Below are positions 19,305 through 27,462 of a stretch of 64,000 nucleotides of DNA, piece after piece. How positions within the stretch are numbered: the first letter of the stretch is position 1; each line of letters starts with the position of its first letter. This DNA comes from Alphaproteobacteria bacterium. Lineage in GTDB: Bacteria > Pseudomonadota > Alphaproteobacteria > Rhodospirillales > Rhodospirillaceae. The translations under genes were made by a program, and so were the position numbers. A model generated the notes under the pieces. It had not been told where the DNA came from and did no database searches. It worked only from the letters and a program-made list of their open reading frames with translations. Where the stretch lies: contig QJZR01000006.1 of the NCBI GenBank assembly GCA_003246625.1, positions 62,001-126,000 of the forward strand, read 5' to 3'.

Positions 19305-20882
19305 ATGACCGACCGCGATTCCCCCGTTGAAGCCGAAGATTGCCGCTCCCGCGCGCTTCTCGATTCGCTGCCGATCGGCCTGGTCGAAATCGACGACCGC
19401 GGGCTGATCGTCCGCGCCAACCCGATGGCGGCGTCGATCGCCGGCTGCGCGATCGAGGACCTGCTCGGCCATCCCTTCGACCGCCTGGCCAGTTGGGAAT
19501 CGCGCCCCCTGCTGGCCTCGGTGACGCGGGCCATCCTGGAACGCCGCCAGTCCGAGGCGCGCTTCGCCGCCAAATTCCTGCATCGCGCCGACGCCTCGTC
19601 CCGCGACGTGCAGGTGGACTGGGTCTATCAGTCCACCGAGGACGGACGGGTGCGGGTTACCGCCCTGATCACCGACATCACCGAGCGCCGCCATTCGAAA
19701 CGGGCGATCAAGGACAGCGAAACCCGCCTGGCGGAACGCACCGACCTGTTGCGGGTCGCCATGGACTCCCTGGATCATGGGCTTGCCGCGTTCAGCGCCA
19801 ACGACACCCTGACCGAATGGAACGCCCGCTTCCCCGAGATGCTGCGCCTGCCCTCGCCCCTGGCCCGGCGCGACACCCCGGCGATCGCCATCTTCCGCTT
19901 CCTCGCCACCCTGGGCGCCTTCGGCGTCGGCGTCACCGAGGGCCAGGTGCGCGAACGCATCAACCGCCTGCTGCACGCCCCCAACCAGGACGACGTGCCG
20001 TGGATCGGCGGGCGGCACCTGCGCTTTTCCGCCCACACCATGCCCGACGGCGGCTGGGTCTGGCGCATCGAGGACCGCACCGAGGACATCCGCCTGCGCG
20101 ACATCGAACAGAATCGCCAGAAGATGGAGGCCCTGGGCCAGTTGGCCAGCGGCGTCGCCCACGAACTCAACAACACCTTGCAGCCGATCTTCACCCTGTC
20201 CGAACTGGGGGTCGCCCAGGTGCCGCCGGACAGTCTGGCGGCGCGCTGTTTTTCCCGCATCACCGACGCGGCGGAGCGCGCCGAAACCATCGTGCGCGGG
20301 GTTCTGACCTTTGCCCGCAACGCCCCTGCCTCGGACGACGCGGCGGCGATGGTGCCCGCCATTCAAGACGCCGTCGCCTTCATCCGCACCGGCCTGCCCG
20401 CGCAGATCCGGCTGGAACTGTCCCTCGACGACGCCATCCCGGTCAGCGCCATGGCCAAGCTCGACCGCCGCGAACTCGGTCAGGTTTTGACCAACTTGGT
20501 CACCAACGCCGCCGACGCGATGGACCATACCGGCACGATCGAGATCCGCTGCCGCGCCGACATCCTGCGCTTCCCCGCGGAAGAGGCCGCCGAACCCGGC
20601 GACGAAGGCCGCGCCGCGGTGGCGATTTCGGTGGTGGATACCGGCAAGGGCATGGACCATGCGGTGAAACAGCGTATCTTCGAACCCTTCTTCACCACCA
20701 AGGACGAAGGCCACGGCACCGGTCTTGGCCTCGCGGTGGCCTTCGGCATCGTGCGCAACTGGGGCGGCCGCATCGACGTCGACAGCGAACCCGGCCTGGG
20801 CAGCGCCTTCACCGTGTGGATCCCCCTGCTGGCCTCGGAAACCCGAACGGACGCGAACGATGGCGGAAATCCTGATCGTTGA
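19305..20882 (+). CDS. Soluble PAS-domain sensor histidine kinase
   Basis: A 525-residue sensor kinase without membrane helices, so probably sensing an internal signal. It has a first PAS domain (about 20-130: LLDSLPIGLVEIDDRGLIVRA), a second PAS_7-like domain (about 155-265: LDHGLAAFSANDTLTEWN), then a dimerisation domain with His286 in LASGVAHELNNTLQPIF. The ATPase domain has NLVTNAADAM, VVDTGKGMD and GTGLGLAVAFGIV. The H-box form (HELNN) matches NtrB-like and hybrid kinases. It overlaps the receiver gene by 23 nt, so that receiver is its probable partner. Confidence 0.9.
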   Translation: MTDRDSPVEAEDCRSRALLDSLPIGLVEIDDRGLIVRANPMAASIAGCAIEDLLGHPFDRLASWESRPLLASVTRAILERRQSEARFAAKFLHRADASSRDVQVDWVYQSTEDGRVRVTALITDITERRHSKRAIKDSETRLAERTDLLRVAMDSLDHGLAAFSANDTLTEWNARFPEMLRLPSPLARRDTPAIAIFRFLATLGAFGVGVTEGQVRERINRLLHAPNQDDVPWIGGRHLRFSAHTMPDGGWVWRIEDRTEDIRLRDIEQNRQKMEALGQLASGVAHELNNTLQPIFTLSELGVAQVPPDSLAARCFSRITDAAERAETIVRGVLTFARNAPASDDAAAMVPAIQDAVAFIRTGLPAQIRLELSLDDAIPVSAMAKLDRRELGQVLTNLVTNAADAMDHTGTIEIRCRADILRFPAEEAAEPGDEGRAAVAISVVDTGKGMDHAVKQRIFEPFFTTKDEGHGTGLGLAVAFGIVRNWGGRIDVDSEPGLGSAFTVWIPLLASETRTDANDGGNPDR

Positions 20883-21225
20883 CGACAACGCCCTGGCCTG
20901 CGAGGCGATCTCCCTGGTTCTGGAATCGGCGGGGTACGCGGTGCGTCAGGCCCACCGCGTCGCCGAGGCGGAACAGGCGGTCGCCGTCCGTCTGCCCGAC
21001 TTGGCGATCGTCGACCTCTCGATGCCCGACGGCAACGGCGTCGACTTGATCCGCCGCCTGCACCAGGACCACCCCGACCTGCCGATCATCCTCTATTCCG
21101 GCTATTTCGCACCCGAGGACAACTCGGAAAAACGCGCCAGCGCCATGGACGGTATCGTCGCGGTGTTCAAGAAACCCCTGCGCAACGCCGACCTTCTGGC
21201 CGCCATCGAACGGGCGTTGGGATAA
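20860..21225 (+). CDS. Single-domain response regulator
   Basis: A 121-residue stand-alone receiver with no output domain. Acidic residues D8-D9 (LIVDDN) and the phospho-acceptor D52 (LAIVDLSMPDGNG) are present, and the Lys in FKKPL near the end completes the active site. It overlaps the kinase gene by 23 nt and ends at repeat R3. Without an output domain it may act by protein contact, like CheY, or as a phosphate relay or sink for the kinase. The target is unknown. Confidence 0.9.
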   Translation: MAEILIVDDNALACEAISLVLESAGYAVRQAHRVAEAEQAVAVRLPDLAIVDLSMPDGNGVDLIRRLHQDHPDLPIILYSGYFAPEDNSEKRASAMDGIVAVFKKPLRNADLLAAIERALG

Positions 21226-21230
21226 CACCA

Positions 21231-21405
21231 GAAAAATCCGTGGGCTTCGCCCACACCCGCAAAGGGCTTTGATCCCATTCTTTTCCGCCGCGACAGTGGC
21301 AATCGACCTTCACGCGGCGTGACGGTTCGATCGCGTTTGGCGCAAAAACCTTAAGGAATGGGATGCGCGAAGGGCCCAAGGCCCTTCGCAACGTTTTTCC
21401 TTTTT
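21231..21405. repeat. Modular intergenic repeat, copy R3
   Basis: Between the convergent receiver and radical SAM genes; taken here as reference orientation. Left arm GTGGGC-ttc-GCCCAC and AAAGGGC...TTT, junction GATCCCATTC. The core has CGCCGCGACAG, TCGACCTTCACGCGGCG and GTGACGGTTCGATCGCG. Junction GAATGGGATG, then right arm GCGAAGGGC-ccaa-GCCCTTCGC followed by a T run. The two junctions are inverted copies. Confidence 0.85.
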
Positions 21406-21414
21406 CGCGGCTTT

Positions 21415-22524
21415 TTACAGCATCAGCCGCAATTGCTCCCCCGGGCGGGGCGGCGGGCGGAAGAGGTCGGTTCGCAGGGCGAGGCCTTTCCGGTTGAGGC
21501 CGAGGCGGCGGCACGCGGCTTCGAAGCGCTGGGTCAGCATGTCGGCGACCGGGCCTTCGCCGTGCATGCGCTTGCCGAAGCGCGCTTCGTCCAGTTGGCC
21601 GCCGCGGCTTTGGCGAAGCAGCGACAGCACGTGCGCGGCGCGGCGGGGGTAGTGGGCGGTCAGCCAGTCGGCGAACAGGTCCTTCACGTCGAAGGGCAGG
21701 CGCAGCAGGGTGATGCCGGCGGCGGTGGCCCCCGCGTCGCGCGCCGCGGTGAGGACGAGGTCGAGTTCGTGGTCGTTGAGGGCGGGGATCATCGGCGCCA
21801 CCATCACCGTCACCGGCACCCCGGCGCGGGCCAGGGCGGAGATCGCCTCCAGGCGGCCGAAGGGCGGGGTGGCGCGCGGCTCCATCCGGCGGGCGAGGTC
21901 GCGGTCGAGGGTGGAAAGGGAAATCGCGGCGGCGAACAGCCCCTTTCTCGCCATCGGTCCCAGAATGTCGAGGTCACGCACGATCATCGCCGACTTGGTG
22001 GTGATGGTCAGCGGGTGATTGCAGTCGCGCAGCACCCCGAGGATGCCGCGGGTCACCCGCAGGCGGCGTTCCACCGGCTGGTAGGGGTCGGTGTTGGTGC
22101 CCATGGCGATGGGGCGCAGCGGTTCCTTGCGATAGGCGGGGCGGCGCAGTTCCGCCTCCAACAGGGCCGGAGCCTCCGCCTTGACGAAGAGGCGGGTTTC
22201 GAAATCCAGACCGGAGGACAGGCCCAGCCAATTGTGGCTCGGCCGCGCGTAGCAATAGATGCAGCCGTGCTCGCAGCCGCGATAGGGATTGATCGAGCGG
22301 TCGAAGGGAATGTCCGGGCTGGCGTTGCGGGCGATGACGCTGCGGCTGGCGTCTTCCTGTACCGTGGTTTCCAGGGGCGGCACCTCGGGGTCGTTCCACG
22401 ATTCCCAGCCGTCGTCCGCCGGAACCCGGTCGCGCGATTCGTAACGCCCGGCGCGGTTCAGCCCCGCGCCGCGATGGCGCGCGGCGGCGATTTGCGGCTG
22501 CGCCTTGAAAGGGATCTCGTCCAT
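21415..22524 (-). CDS. PA0069-type radical SAM protein
   Basis: A 369-residue radical SAM enzyme of the PA0069/SplB-like group; the substrate is unknown. The Fe-S/SAM motif is GCEHGCIYCYA, with C84, C88 and C91. It is preceded by NPYRG and followed by family features such as AMGTNTDPYQPVER, TRGILGVL and TKSAMIVRDLDIL. The start at MDEIPFKAQPQ is chosen because the longer frame runs into repeat R4. The ribosome site is weak. It is isolated between two repeats, with no neighbour that hints at its task. Confidence 0.85.
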   Translation of the reverse strand: MDEIPFKAQPQIAAARHRGAGLNRAGRYESRDRVPADDGWESWNDPEVPPLETTVQEDASRSVIARNASPDIPFDRSINPYRGCEHGCIYCYARPSHNWLGLSSGLDFETRLFVKAEAPALLEAELRRPAYRKEPLRPIAMGTNTDPYQPVERRLRVTRGILGVLRDCNHPLTITTKSAMIVRDLDILGPMARKGLFAAAISLSTLDRDLARRMEPRATPPFGRLEAISALARAGVPVTVMVAPMIPALNDHELDLVLTAARDAGATAAGITLLRLPFDVKDLFADWLTAHYPRRAAHVLSLLRQSRGGQLDEARFGKRMHGEGPVADMLTQRFEAACRRLGLNRKGLALRTDLFRPPPRPGEQLRLML

Positions 22525-22562
22525 GCCGCCAGGATAGCGCGGAGAGAAGAACAAATAAAGAA

Positions 22563-22714
22563 CATATGCGAGGGGACTCGGTCCCCTCGCGCACCCCGTT
22601 CTTTTTTCGCCGCATCGGCGGCAATCGACCATCACGTCGTGCGAAGGCTTTATCGCGCTTCGCGCAAAAACCAGGAATGGAATGCGCGAAGGGCCGGTCT
22701 TGCGACCGGCCCTT
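22563..22714. repeat. Modular intergenic repeat, copy R4
   Basis: Lies between two leftward genes. Left arm GCGAGGGG-actcggt-CCCCTCGC. The core has CGCCGCATCGGCGGCAATCGACC and TTATCGCGCTTCGCGCAAAAACC. The right arm is AAGGGCCGGTC-ttgc-GACCGGCCCTT, an 11-bp perfect stem that would also stop the Bax-inhibitor gene. Confidence 0.8.
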
Positions 22715-22742
22715 GGGTTGGCTGCGTCTTCGTCGGTGGGCG

Positions 22743-23495
22743 TTACTGGTTCCGGTTGCCCATGAAGCGCAGCATGATCAGGAACATGTTGATGAAGTCG
22801 AGGTAGAGGCTGAGGGCCCCCATGATCGCGGTCTTTTCGGCGGCGGCGCCGTCGTTGCCGACCATGAAGTACATCGACTTGATCTTCTGCGTGTCATAGG
22901 CGGTCAGCCCGGCGAAGATCAGCAGGAACATCGCCGACAGGGCCAGGTCCAGCACCGTGCTTTGCAGGAACAGGTTGACCACCATGGCGACGAGGCCGCC
23001 GATCAGGCCCATCAGCAGGAACGAGCCCATCGCCGACAGGTTGCGCTTGGTGGTGTAGCCATAGAGGCTGAGGCCCGCGAACGCGGCGGCGGTGATGAAG
23101 AACACCCGGGCGATCGAGGTCGAGGTATAGAGCAGGAAGATATAGGCCAGCGACGCGCCGACTAGGCCGGCATAGGCCCAGAACACCGTCTGCGCGGTCC
23201 TCACCTGCATCGTCTGGATCTTCATGCCGAGGAAGAAGACCAGCGCCAGGGGGGCGAACATCACCACGTAGCCCAGGCCGTTGGGCTGCACCGCGCCGCG
23301 CGGCGTCACGGTGTACATCAGGTTGAGCAGGGCCGGGGTATGCGCCACGATCCAGGCGACCAAGCCGGTGACCGCCAGGGCCGAAGCCATGTAGTTGTAG
23401 ACCTTCAGCATATAGGTGCGCAGGCCCTGATCGACGGCTTCCGCCGTCGCCGTGCGGCCCATCGTCGCGAAACGCGGGTCGGTGTACATCGTCAT
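22743..23495 (-). CDS. Bax inhibitor-1/YccA family membrane protein
   Basis: A 250-residue protein with seven hydrophobic segments, of the BI-1/YccA (TMBIM) family related to E. coli YbhL. After an N-terminal cytoplasmic part (TDPRFATMGRTATAEAVDQGL) the helices run to the C-terminus, ending YLDFINMFLIMLRFMGNRNQ, a form very typical for alphaproteobacterial members. The ATG of MTMYTD has GAGAGGA six bases upstream, which settles the start. Proposed roles for the family are ion or pH-dependent leak and protease modulation; none can be assigned here. Confidence 0.9.
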   Translation of the reverse strand: MTMYTDPRFATMGRTATAEAVDQGLRTYMLKVYNYMASALAVTGLVAWIVAHTPALLNLMYTVTPRGAVQPNGLGYVVMFAPLALVFFLGMKIQTMQVRTAQTVFWAYAGLVGASLAYIFLLYTSTSIARVFFITAAAFAGLSLYGYTTKRNLSAMGSFLLMGLIGGLVAMVVNLFLQSTVLDLALSAMFLLIFAGLTAYDTQKIKSMYFMVGNDGAAAEKTAIMGALSLYLDFINMFLIMLRFMGNRNQ

Positions 23496-23680
23496 CTTCG
23501 TCCTCTCGTGCAAACGGAGTGGATCGCTTCCACCACGGGAAAGAAGATGTGGTGGTCGGCGCCGACGCGCAAGTATGCCACGACGAAAAGCGAAAGCAAC
23601 CGTCGGCGGGCCGCCGGGTTTGATCGCGGCGGCGGGATCGTTCAGGATGGGGGCAGGTTTTCCGGTTTTGGACCCTATCG

Positions 23681-24247
23681 ATGATCCGGCTGTTCGTTGC
23701 CCTTCCCCTGCCCGACGCGGCGCGGCGCCGCCTGGCCGACCTGGCGCACGGCCTGCCCGGGGCGCGCTGGATTCCGGCGGAGAACTATCACCTGACCCTG
23801 GCCTTCGTCGGCGAGGTGGACCTTGCCCGCGCCGAAGCGCTGGCCGAGGAACTGGCGGCGGTGGTTCACCCGGCGGTGGAGGTTCGACTCTCCGGCCTCG
23901 GCATCGCCGGGGACGCGCACCGTGCCCGCACCCTGTGGATGGAGGCGGCGCGCACCCCGCCGCTGGCCGAATTGCAGGCGCGCGTCGTCCGCGCCTGCCG
24001 CGCCGCGGGTTGCCCGCCGGAGGCACGGCGCTTCGCCCCGCACGTCACCCTGGCCCGTCTGCGCGCCGCCGATCCGGCGCGGTTGCAGGACTATCTGTCG
24101 CAGCACGGCGCCGCGTCGTGCGACCCCTTCGCCGCCGACGCGATGATCCTTTATTCCAGCCGTCTTGCGCCCGAAGGCTCGGTCTATACCGAGGAAGCGC
24201 GCTTCCCCCTTGGACCCATGGCGGGCGAGGCGCTACCATCGGCCTGA
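23681..24247 (+). CDS. thpR: RNA 2',3'-cyclic phosphodiesterase (2H family)
   Basis: A 188-residue 2H phosphoesterase of the LigT/ThpR type, opening cyclic 2',3'-phosphates on RNA ends. The two catalytic HxTx motifs are HLTL (H37) and HVTL (H120), at the spacing the family requires. The opening MIRLFVALPLPDAARRRL and WIPAENYHLTLAFVGEV are characteristic. Nineteen bases separate it from the sirtuin gene, so a two-gene unit is likely, although no functional link is known. Confidence 0.93.
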   Translation: MIRLFVALPLPDAARRRLADLAHGLPGARWIPAENYHLTLAFVGEVDLARAEALAEELAAVVHPAVEVRLSGLGIAGDAHRARTLWMEAARTPPLAELQARVVRACRAAGCPPEARRFAPHVTLARLRAADPARLQDYLSQHGAASCDPFAADAMILYSSRLAPEGSVYTEEARFPLGPMAGEALPSA

Positions 24248-24266
24248 ACATCGGAGAGCCTGCGTC

Positions 24267-24998
24267 ATGACCGAATCCACGCCCACCATCGTCATCCTTA
24301 CCGGCGCCGGGATTTCCAAGGAATCCGGCCTCGACACCTTCCGCGACAGCGACGGCATCTGGGCCAAGGTGCGCATCGAGGACGTCGCCACCCCCGAGGG
24401 CTTCGCCCGCAACCCGACCCGGGTGCAGGAATTCTATAACGCCCGCCGCGCCGGTCTGAAGGATCCCAAGGTGGTGCCCAACGCGGCGCACGAGGCGCTG
24501 GCCCGTCTGGAACGGGAATGGCCGGGCGAGGTACTGCTGGTCACCCAGAACATCGACGACCTGCACGAGCGGGCCGGAACGAAGAACCTGATCCACATGC
24601 ACGGCGAGCTGTTGAAGGTGCGCTGCGAATACTGCGACGCGCTGATGGACTGGGCGGACGATCTGCATACCTCCACCCCCTGTCCGCATTGCGGCCGCAA
24701 GGCGGGCCTGCGTCCGCACGTGGTGTGGTTCGGCGAAATGCCGCTTGGCATGGATCACACTTACGAGGCGCTGGATACCTGCCGCCTGTTCGTTTCCATC
24801 GGCACCTCGGGCAACGTCTATCCGGCGGCGGGCTTCGTGCAGCACGTGCGCTATCGCGGCCTGGCCTATTCGGTGGAGCTGAACCTGGAGCCCAGCCAGG
24901 GCACGCCCCTGTTCGACGAGGTGATCAACGGCCCGGCCACCGAGGTGGTGCCCGCCTTCGTCGATCGCATCCTCACCTCCGGCATCCCCGAATCATGA
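24267..24998 (+). CDS. NAD-dependent protein deacylase (sirtuin, CobB type)
   Basis: Removes acyl groups from lysines using NAD; this is the sirtuin named CobB in enterics, not the B12 enzyme CobB. The 243-residue protein has GAGISKESGLDTFRD (NAD binding), TQNIDDLHERAG, catalytic H112 in MHGELLKVRC, and a zinc site of C120, C123, C139 and C142. Y57 and R60 in EFYNARR form the YxxR pair of class III sirtuins, which in SIRT5 and E. coli CobB favours succinyl and other acidic acyl groups. It ends 6 nt inside the convergent permease gene. Confidence 0.93.
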   Translation: MTESTPTIVILTGAGISKESGLDTFRDSDGIWAKVRIEDVATPEGFARNPTRVQEFYNARRAGLKDPKVVPNAAHEALARLEREWPGEVLLVTQNIDDLHERAGTKNLIHMHGELLKVRCEYCDALMDWADDLHTSTPCPHCGRKAGLRPHVVWFGEMPLGMDHTYEALDTCRLFVSIGTSGNVYPAAGFVQHVRYRGLAYSVELNLEPSQGTPLFDEVINGPATEVVPAFVDRILTSGIPES

Positions 24999-25904
24999 CG
25001 ATGCGGCGGGCGGGGCGGACACGTTTTTGCGGTGCACCGCCGCCTCGCGCCGCATGATGTAGATCGCCGAGGCGACGATCAGGCCGCCGCCCGCCAGGGT
25101 GGCGGTGCCCGGCGTCTCGGCGAAGGCGGCGACCCCCCAGGCCGCGGCGAAGGGCAGTTGCAGGAAGTTGAAGGGCGCCACCACCGACGCCTCGCCCGCG
25201 CGATAGGCGCGCACGTACATATATTGCCCCAGGCTGCCCAGGCCGCCTATCAGCGCCAGCCACAGCAGTTGCGTCGTGTCCGGCGCCCGCCACACCGCCA
25301 GCGCCGGCGGTAGGGTGGTCAGGATGGCGCTGGCCGAGAAGAAGGCGAGAATGGCGAGCGGCCGTTCGGTGAGCGACAGCTTTTTCACGCAGACCATGGC
25401 GAAGGTCATGAACAGCGCCCCGGCGATGGCGGCGAAGGCGGCGGCGGAGAATCCCGCCGCGCCCGGCCGCGCCGCGATCACCACCCCGGCGAAGCCCACG
25501 ACGGCGGCCAGCGCGCGGTGCCAGCCCACCCGCTCGTCCAGCAGGAAGGGGGCCAGCGCCAGCATGAACAGCGGCTGGCTGAACGACAGGGCGGTGGCGT
25601 TGGCCAGCGGCAGCCGGGTCATCGCATAGAAGAAGCAGAGCATGGTGATGCCGCCGAACAGGGCGCGCAGACCGTGCATCTTCAGGCGGTCGGTGCGGAA
25701 CACCGCGGTTCCGCCCGCCGCGGCGATGGCGGGCAACAGGGCCAGGAAACCGAACAGGGCGCGGAAGAAGGCGATTTCGAAGCCGTGCAGGCCGTGGCCG
25801 ACGTATTTGATCAGGGCGTTCATCGCCGCGAAGACGAAGGCGGCGATGGCCATCCACAAGGCGCCGCGCACGTTGCCCGGGGCGCGGGCGATCCAACCCA
25901 ACAT
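24993..25904 (-). CDS. EamA/DMT family transporter
   Basis: A 303-residue inner-membrane protein with about ten helices and the two-fold EamA repeat of the drug/metabolite transporter superfamily. Recognisable family features are FAAMNALIKYVGH near the start, ALFGGITMLCFFYAMTRLPLANATA in the first half and GSLGQYMYVRAYRAGEASVVAPFN in the second. Substrates vary widely in this family and cannot be predicted. The 3' end overlaps the sirtuin gene by 6 nt, tail to tail. Confidence 0.9.
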   Translation of the reverse strand: MLGWIARAPGNVRGALWMAIAAFVFAAMNALIKYVGHGLHGFEIAFFRALFGFLALLPAIAAAGGTAVFRTDRLKMHGLRALFGGITMLCFFYAMTRLPLANATALSFSQPLFMLALAPFLLDERVGWHRALAAVVGFAGVVIAARPGAAGFSAAAFAAIAGALFMTFAMVCVKKLSLTERPLAILAFFSASAILTTLPPALAVWRAPDTTQLLWLALIGGLGSLGQYMYVRAYRAGEASVVAPFNFLQLPFAAAWGVAAFAETPGTATLAGGGLIVASAIYIMRREAAVHRKNVSAPPAASS

Positions 25905-25996
25905 CGTGGTTGCTTTCGGAACAAGGCGCCGCGAACCGTCCGCGCGCGCTTCCTTGCCATCATCGCCGGACGGCGCGGCGCGCGCACCCGGTTTTT

Positions 25997-26959
25997 TCAG
26001 TCGTCGCCGTTTTCCGTGATGTCGTCGAGGGAGAGCATGGGATGGCCGGAGATCTCTTTCTTCCAGATGGCGATTTCCTCCAGCAGCCAGTCGCGGAAGG
26101 CGCGGATCTTGGGATTGTCCTCGTCCCCCTTGGGGCAGACGAAGCGATAGGCGTGGCGGTGCACCACGCGCAGGGGGAAGGGCGCGGCCAGGCGTCCGAC
26201 CATCAGGTCGCGGGCGACCAGGGGGGTGCGTCCCAGGGCGATGCCGATGCCGTCCACCGCCGCTTGCAGGCTCATCGCCGAATCGAAGAAGGCGGGGCCG
26301 GTGTGGGTGTCGAAGTCGCCCTTCACCCCGGCTTTCTCGAACCAGTCGTCCCAGTCGATGTATTCGTCCTGCAACAGGGTGTGGAAGCGCAGGTCCTCGG
26401 GCCGCCGCAAGGGCGGCGTGCCGTTCAGCAGGTGCGGCGAACAGACCGGAAAGATGTATTCCCGCATCAGCTTCTCGCCATAGAGATAGCGGCGCATCGC
26501 GGGGGTTCCCCAGTGCCCCAGCCGGATCGCCGCGTCGACGCCGTCGCGTTCGAAATCCACCGGGATGAAGCTGGTGTGCAGGCGCAGGTCGATGTCGGGG
26601 TGGCGCTGGCGGAAACGGCCGATGCGCGGCACCAGCCAGCGCGCCGCGATCGAGGGCAGGACGCTGATCGTCAGGATGCCGGTCTTCTGGTGACGGCCGC
26701 TCAGGCGGCGCGTCGCCTCGTTGATTTCCTGCAACGCCTGACGCACCGGCACCGCGTATTCCTGCCCGGCGTCGGTGAGCAGAAGGGCGCGGTTCATCCG
26801 CTTGAACAGGCGGACTTCGAGAATCGCTTCGAGCTGCCGAATCTGCTGGCTGACCGCGGCTTGCGTCACATGCAGTTCGCGCGCCGCCAGGGTGAAGCTG
26901 AGGTGGCGGGCGGCGGCCTCGAAAGTGCGCAACATGGCAAGCGGCGGGGTACCGGACAT
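25997..26959 (-). CDS. LysR-family transcriptional regulator (GcvA-like)
   Basis: A 320-residue LysR-type regulator. The helix-turn-helix is at about 9-68 (AMLRTFEAAARHLSFTLAARELHVTQAAVSQQIRQLE in pattern), followed by a PBP2-type effector domain. NRALLLTDAGQEY and the overall layout resemble GcvA-like regulators. It is divergent from a DUF1127 gene; a 15-base near-palindrome 12 bases before its start could be its operator. The effector and target genes are unknown, though self-regulation and control of the DUF1127 gene are reasonable to propose. Confidence 0.9.
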   Translation of the reverse strand: MSGTPPLAMLRTFEAAARHLSFTLAARELHVTQAAVSQQIRQLEAILEVRLFKRMNRALLLTDAGQEYAVPVRQALQEINEATRRLSGRHQKTGILTISVLPSIAARWLVPRIGRFRQRHPDIDLRLHTSFIPVDFERDGVDAAIRLGHWGTPAMRRYLYGEKLMREYIFPVCSPHLLNGTPPLRRPEDLRFHTLLQDEYIDWDDWFEKAGVKGDFDTHTGPAFFDSAMSLQAAVDGIGIALGRTPLVARDLMVGRLAAPFPLRVVHRHAYRFVCPKGDEDNPKIRAFRDWLLEEIAIWKKEISGHPMLSLDDITENGDD

Positions 26960-26971
26960 GGGGTTCCTTGC

Positions 26972-26986
26972 ATAAGCTGTGCTTAT
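26972..26986. promoter_or_regulatory. Palindromic operator candidate for the LysR regulator
   Basis: ATAAGC-tgt-GCTTAT, a perfect 6-bp inverted repeat with a 3-base centre, lies in the divergent region 12 bases upstream of the LysR ATG. LysR-type regulators commonly bind such dyads of about 15 bases near their own promoter. Confidence 0.55.
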
Positions 26987-27085
26987 CCGAACGTCACGAA
27001 GTATCGTTTGTCGTCAAGGTTGCGTCAAGCCTATGATCAAACATCGAACGAATACCGGAAAAGCCCTCGGGAAAGGAGGCTTGCG

Positions 27086-27271
27086 ATGTCGAAATATCTG
27101 ATGCCCGGCGCTTGGAGCGTGATGGCCTTGATCGATTATCTGGAACAGCTGGAAAGCCGTTATCAGGGGCGTCGCATGCTGGCCGAGCTGGACGAGACGC
27201 AGTTGCGCGACATCGGCCTTACCCGTGCCGACGCGGAGCAGGAAACCGATAAGCTGCCCTGGGTCGCCTGA
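27086..27271 (+). CDS. DUF1127 small protein
   Basis: A 61-residue protein of the DUF1127 (YjiS-like) family. The C-terminal part RRMLAELDETQLRDIGLTRADAEQE is the classic DUF1127 motif, rich in Arg, Asp and Leu. The ribosome site AAAGGAGG seven bases before ATG is among the best in the window, suggesting strong translation. Family members have been linked to small RNA turnover and phosphate or carbon control in a few alphaproteobacteria; this one's role is unknown. It is divergent from the LysR gene and followed by a strong terminator. Confidence 0.88.
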   Translation: MSKYLMPGAWSVMALIDYLEQLESRYQGRRMLAELDETQLRDIGLTRADAEQETDKLPWVA

Positions 27272-27360
27272 TTCCTCCCCTGGGGGGCGGATCCCTTCCC
27301 ACATGGTCCAATTCCGCTCCCCTCGTTCCCTGCCACCGACCCCGTGGCGAGGGAACTTTC

Positions 27361-27400
27361 AAGGCCGCCGCTTCCCCTAGCGGCGGCCTTTCATTTTTTC
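27361..27400 (+). terminator. Rho-independent terminator after the DUF1127 gene
   Basis: An 11-bp stem (AAGGCCGCCGC / GCGGCGGCCTT, 27361-27390) with an 8-base loop is followed by TTTCATTTTTT. It lies about 90 bases beyond the DUF1127 stop. Confidence 0.85.
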
Positions 27401-27404
27401 GCAG

Positions 27405-27441
27405 CGCGTAAAACGAAACGGCCGCCCATCGGGCGGCCGTT
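27405..27441 (-). terminator. Rho-independent terminator of the chemoreceptor gene
   Basis: The stem AACGGCCGCC / GGCGGCCGTT (27417-27441) lies 22 bases past the chemoreceptor stop. On the minus strand it is followed by TCGTTTTA. Confidence 0.75.
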
Positions 27442-27462
27442 CGCGTCGGACGGAATATCCGT

